From NCBI GenBank assembly GCA_905183005.1, contig CAJJDO010000132.1:124001-188000 (forward strand): 64,000 nt of DNA, in the 5' to 3' direction. This stretch comes from Paramecium pentaurelia (lineage: Eukaryota > Ciliophora > Oligohymenophorea > Peniculida > Parameciidae). Of this stretch, positions 63,001 through 64,000 are shown piece by piece. The notes beneath the pieces were generated by a model. It was not told where the DNA came from. It was given only the letters and a program-made list of their open reading frames with translations, and did no database searches. Within the stretch, counting starts at the first letter, position 1, and the number at the start of each line of letters is the position of its first letter. The translations under genes and the position numbers were made by a program.

Positions 63001-63476
63001 ATACATCCAATAATAATTATATTGTTGAAAGACAAGTCAAATCTGTCAATATTCTACTTAAAGAACAATTAATTAATGGTACTAAACTTTAAATACCTTC
63101 TTATGTTGGTTGGGATACTCATTCTAATTTAGGGTTTTTTATGGTTGGTTAAAATATATCAAAAGATATTTGTTAATAATATATAGGAGAATTAATATAA
63201 AAAATGAAACCTTTATAAGCTTTACTGACTAAGAATGATTTATCAAAAGAAATTATCAAAGAAATTGAATTTTAAAATAGAATCATTGGATTAGAGAATG
63301 GAGAATTTTATGATGGTCAATTTATTAGAAATCAAGATGGAGAAATCTTAGAACATCATCCAAAATTAGATATATTTATTTAAGAGTATTTAAATATTCA
63401 AAATCAAAAGATAATTGAATAGAATAATTAAATATAATAAGAGTGGAATAATTATTTAAATGCTCTTAAGTGTTGA
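60041..63476 (+). CDS. DNAAF9: DNAAF9 (Shulin/C20orf194 homologue)
   Basis: About 1,127 aa with introns of 29 and 23 nt; exon sum divisible by three. Collinear with C20orf194 over its length: LLIINGIDSKENYEYTKLMN, VFVITKDHIRAYCDQQGF, EKWPIIQGYGLLGNGFFSMQ, FSRTYFLTKQ, then the middle with IILGNVIFSDSFIL, GIILITGTYSSGKNKFAQ, and the C-terminus NGEFYDGQFIRNQDG with EHHPKLDIFIQEYL. Shulin, described in Tetrahymena, holds outer-arm dynein in a closed, inactive form for delivery to cilia. The P-loop-like GTYSSGKN lacks the Ser/Thr after Lys. Start chosen from the first ATG after the preceding gene; the family starts similarly. Confidence 0.92.
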
Positions 63477-63485
63477 GATATAATA

Positions 63486-63894
63486 ATGTTTTATCAGTAT
63501 TTTTTATTAAAATAAATAAGTTTACATATAAAACAAATTCAAAAATCATCTAACGTCAATATTGGTTTATTCTATACAAAATAGTATCCTTTTAATAATT
63601 TTTAAGTGCAATTAACATTTGAGATCTAATCTAAAGATTTCTTCACTTCTTATAAATGTGTTGACAATTTAGTAGGTTTTAATACCTAATCAGTTGTACT
63701 TTCTGATTAAGAATCCTTTTTATCTAATTTCTTAACTAATGATGCATCTGTAGTTTTAATGATCCATGTAGTTTAATCATTAGAGGAATCTTACTATTTA
63801 AATATTATAATATATAATTACTTTTTTAAGGGATCTATTATTAGTCTAAGATTTAGCAATGGAAACAGGAGAATTGTTAGCATTAGGAGAATGA
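63486..63894 (+). CDS. Hypothetical protein, about 128 aa
   Basis: Starts 9 bp after DNAAF9. A 22-nt intron near 63738-63759 brings the frame to a well-formed C-terminus (DLLLVQDLAMETGELLALGE) and makes the exon sum divisible by three. The N-terminal half has alternating hydrophobic strands (VQLTFEIQSKDFF). No family recognised; the intron is inferred. Confidence 0.45.
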
Positions 63895-64000
63895 TATGTG
63901 AATTTTTTTCTTATATCAATTTATTAACTACTTTATACACTATGTTAAGATTATTACTATGATATAATATTAATATTTACTTGATTTAATTTATTTCTCA

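Overview
The window reads as macronuclear DNA of a ciliate, almost certainly a Paramecium (P. tetraurelia or a close relative). It is strongly AT-rich. Genes are packed on both strands with gaps of tens to a few hundred bases. Proteins become full length only when TAA and TAG are read as glutamine and TGA is the sole stop. Coding regions are broken by tiny GT...AG introns, nearly all 18-32 nt. I reconstructed the genes by hand in that code. For nearly all multi-exon models, total exon length comes out divisible by three once the introns are removed. Standard-code ORFs here are mostly fragments or shadows.

Layout. 0-1.9 kb: two minus-strand 5S rRNA genes in near-identical units 1,100 bp apart. 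1.9-8.2 kb: a PACRG-like ciliary protein, an HP1-like chromodomain/chromoshadow protein, a DENN-domain protein and several small unknown genes. 8.2-17.3 kb: an ISWI-accessory-like PHD/WHIM protein, an ARMC9 homologue and a three-repeat Myb protein; here two single-N scaffold joins each carry a perfect duplication. 17.3-28.2 kb: a TMEM181-like membrane protein, a stomatin, a 2,305-residue P4-ATPase/guanylyl-cyclase fusion, and histone H4. 28.8-40 kb: a coiled-coil protein, a second Myb protein, a DUF922-like zinc metalloprotease, a small SANT protein and several coiled-coil or low-complexity unknowns. 40.3-50.5 kb: a MOK ciliary kinase, a secreted Cys-containing protein, a DSP-type pseudophosphatase, a NEK kinase fused to IFT57, a VP39-like cap 2'-O-methyltransferase and an EF-hand protein. 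50.6-64 kb: a pseudokinase, a membrane-anchored M14-like pseudo-carboxypeptidase, an acid lipase, a mitochondrial carrier, a cathepsin-D-like protease, an EF-hand protein, and DNAAF9 (Shulin), which packages outer-arm dynein.

Themes. Many genes serve cilia (PACRG-like, ARMC9, MOK, NEK-IFT57, DNAAF9) or chromatin (HP1-like, PHD/WHIM, H4, Myb/SANT). Ciliate genomes do not group these into operons, so I read this as gene density and not as a functional cluster. The most unusual items are the in-frame NEK-IFT57 fusion, the flippase-cyclase giant with a changed A-domain motif, the PHD/WHIM protein, a DUF922 protease in a eukaryote, and several enzyme folds with lost catalytic residues. The single-N duplications look like assembly artefacts and should not be counted as paralogues.
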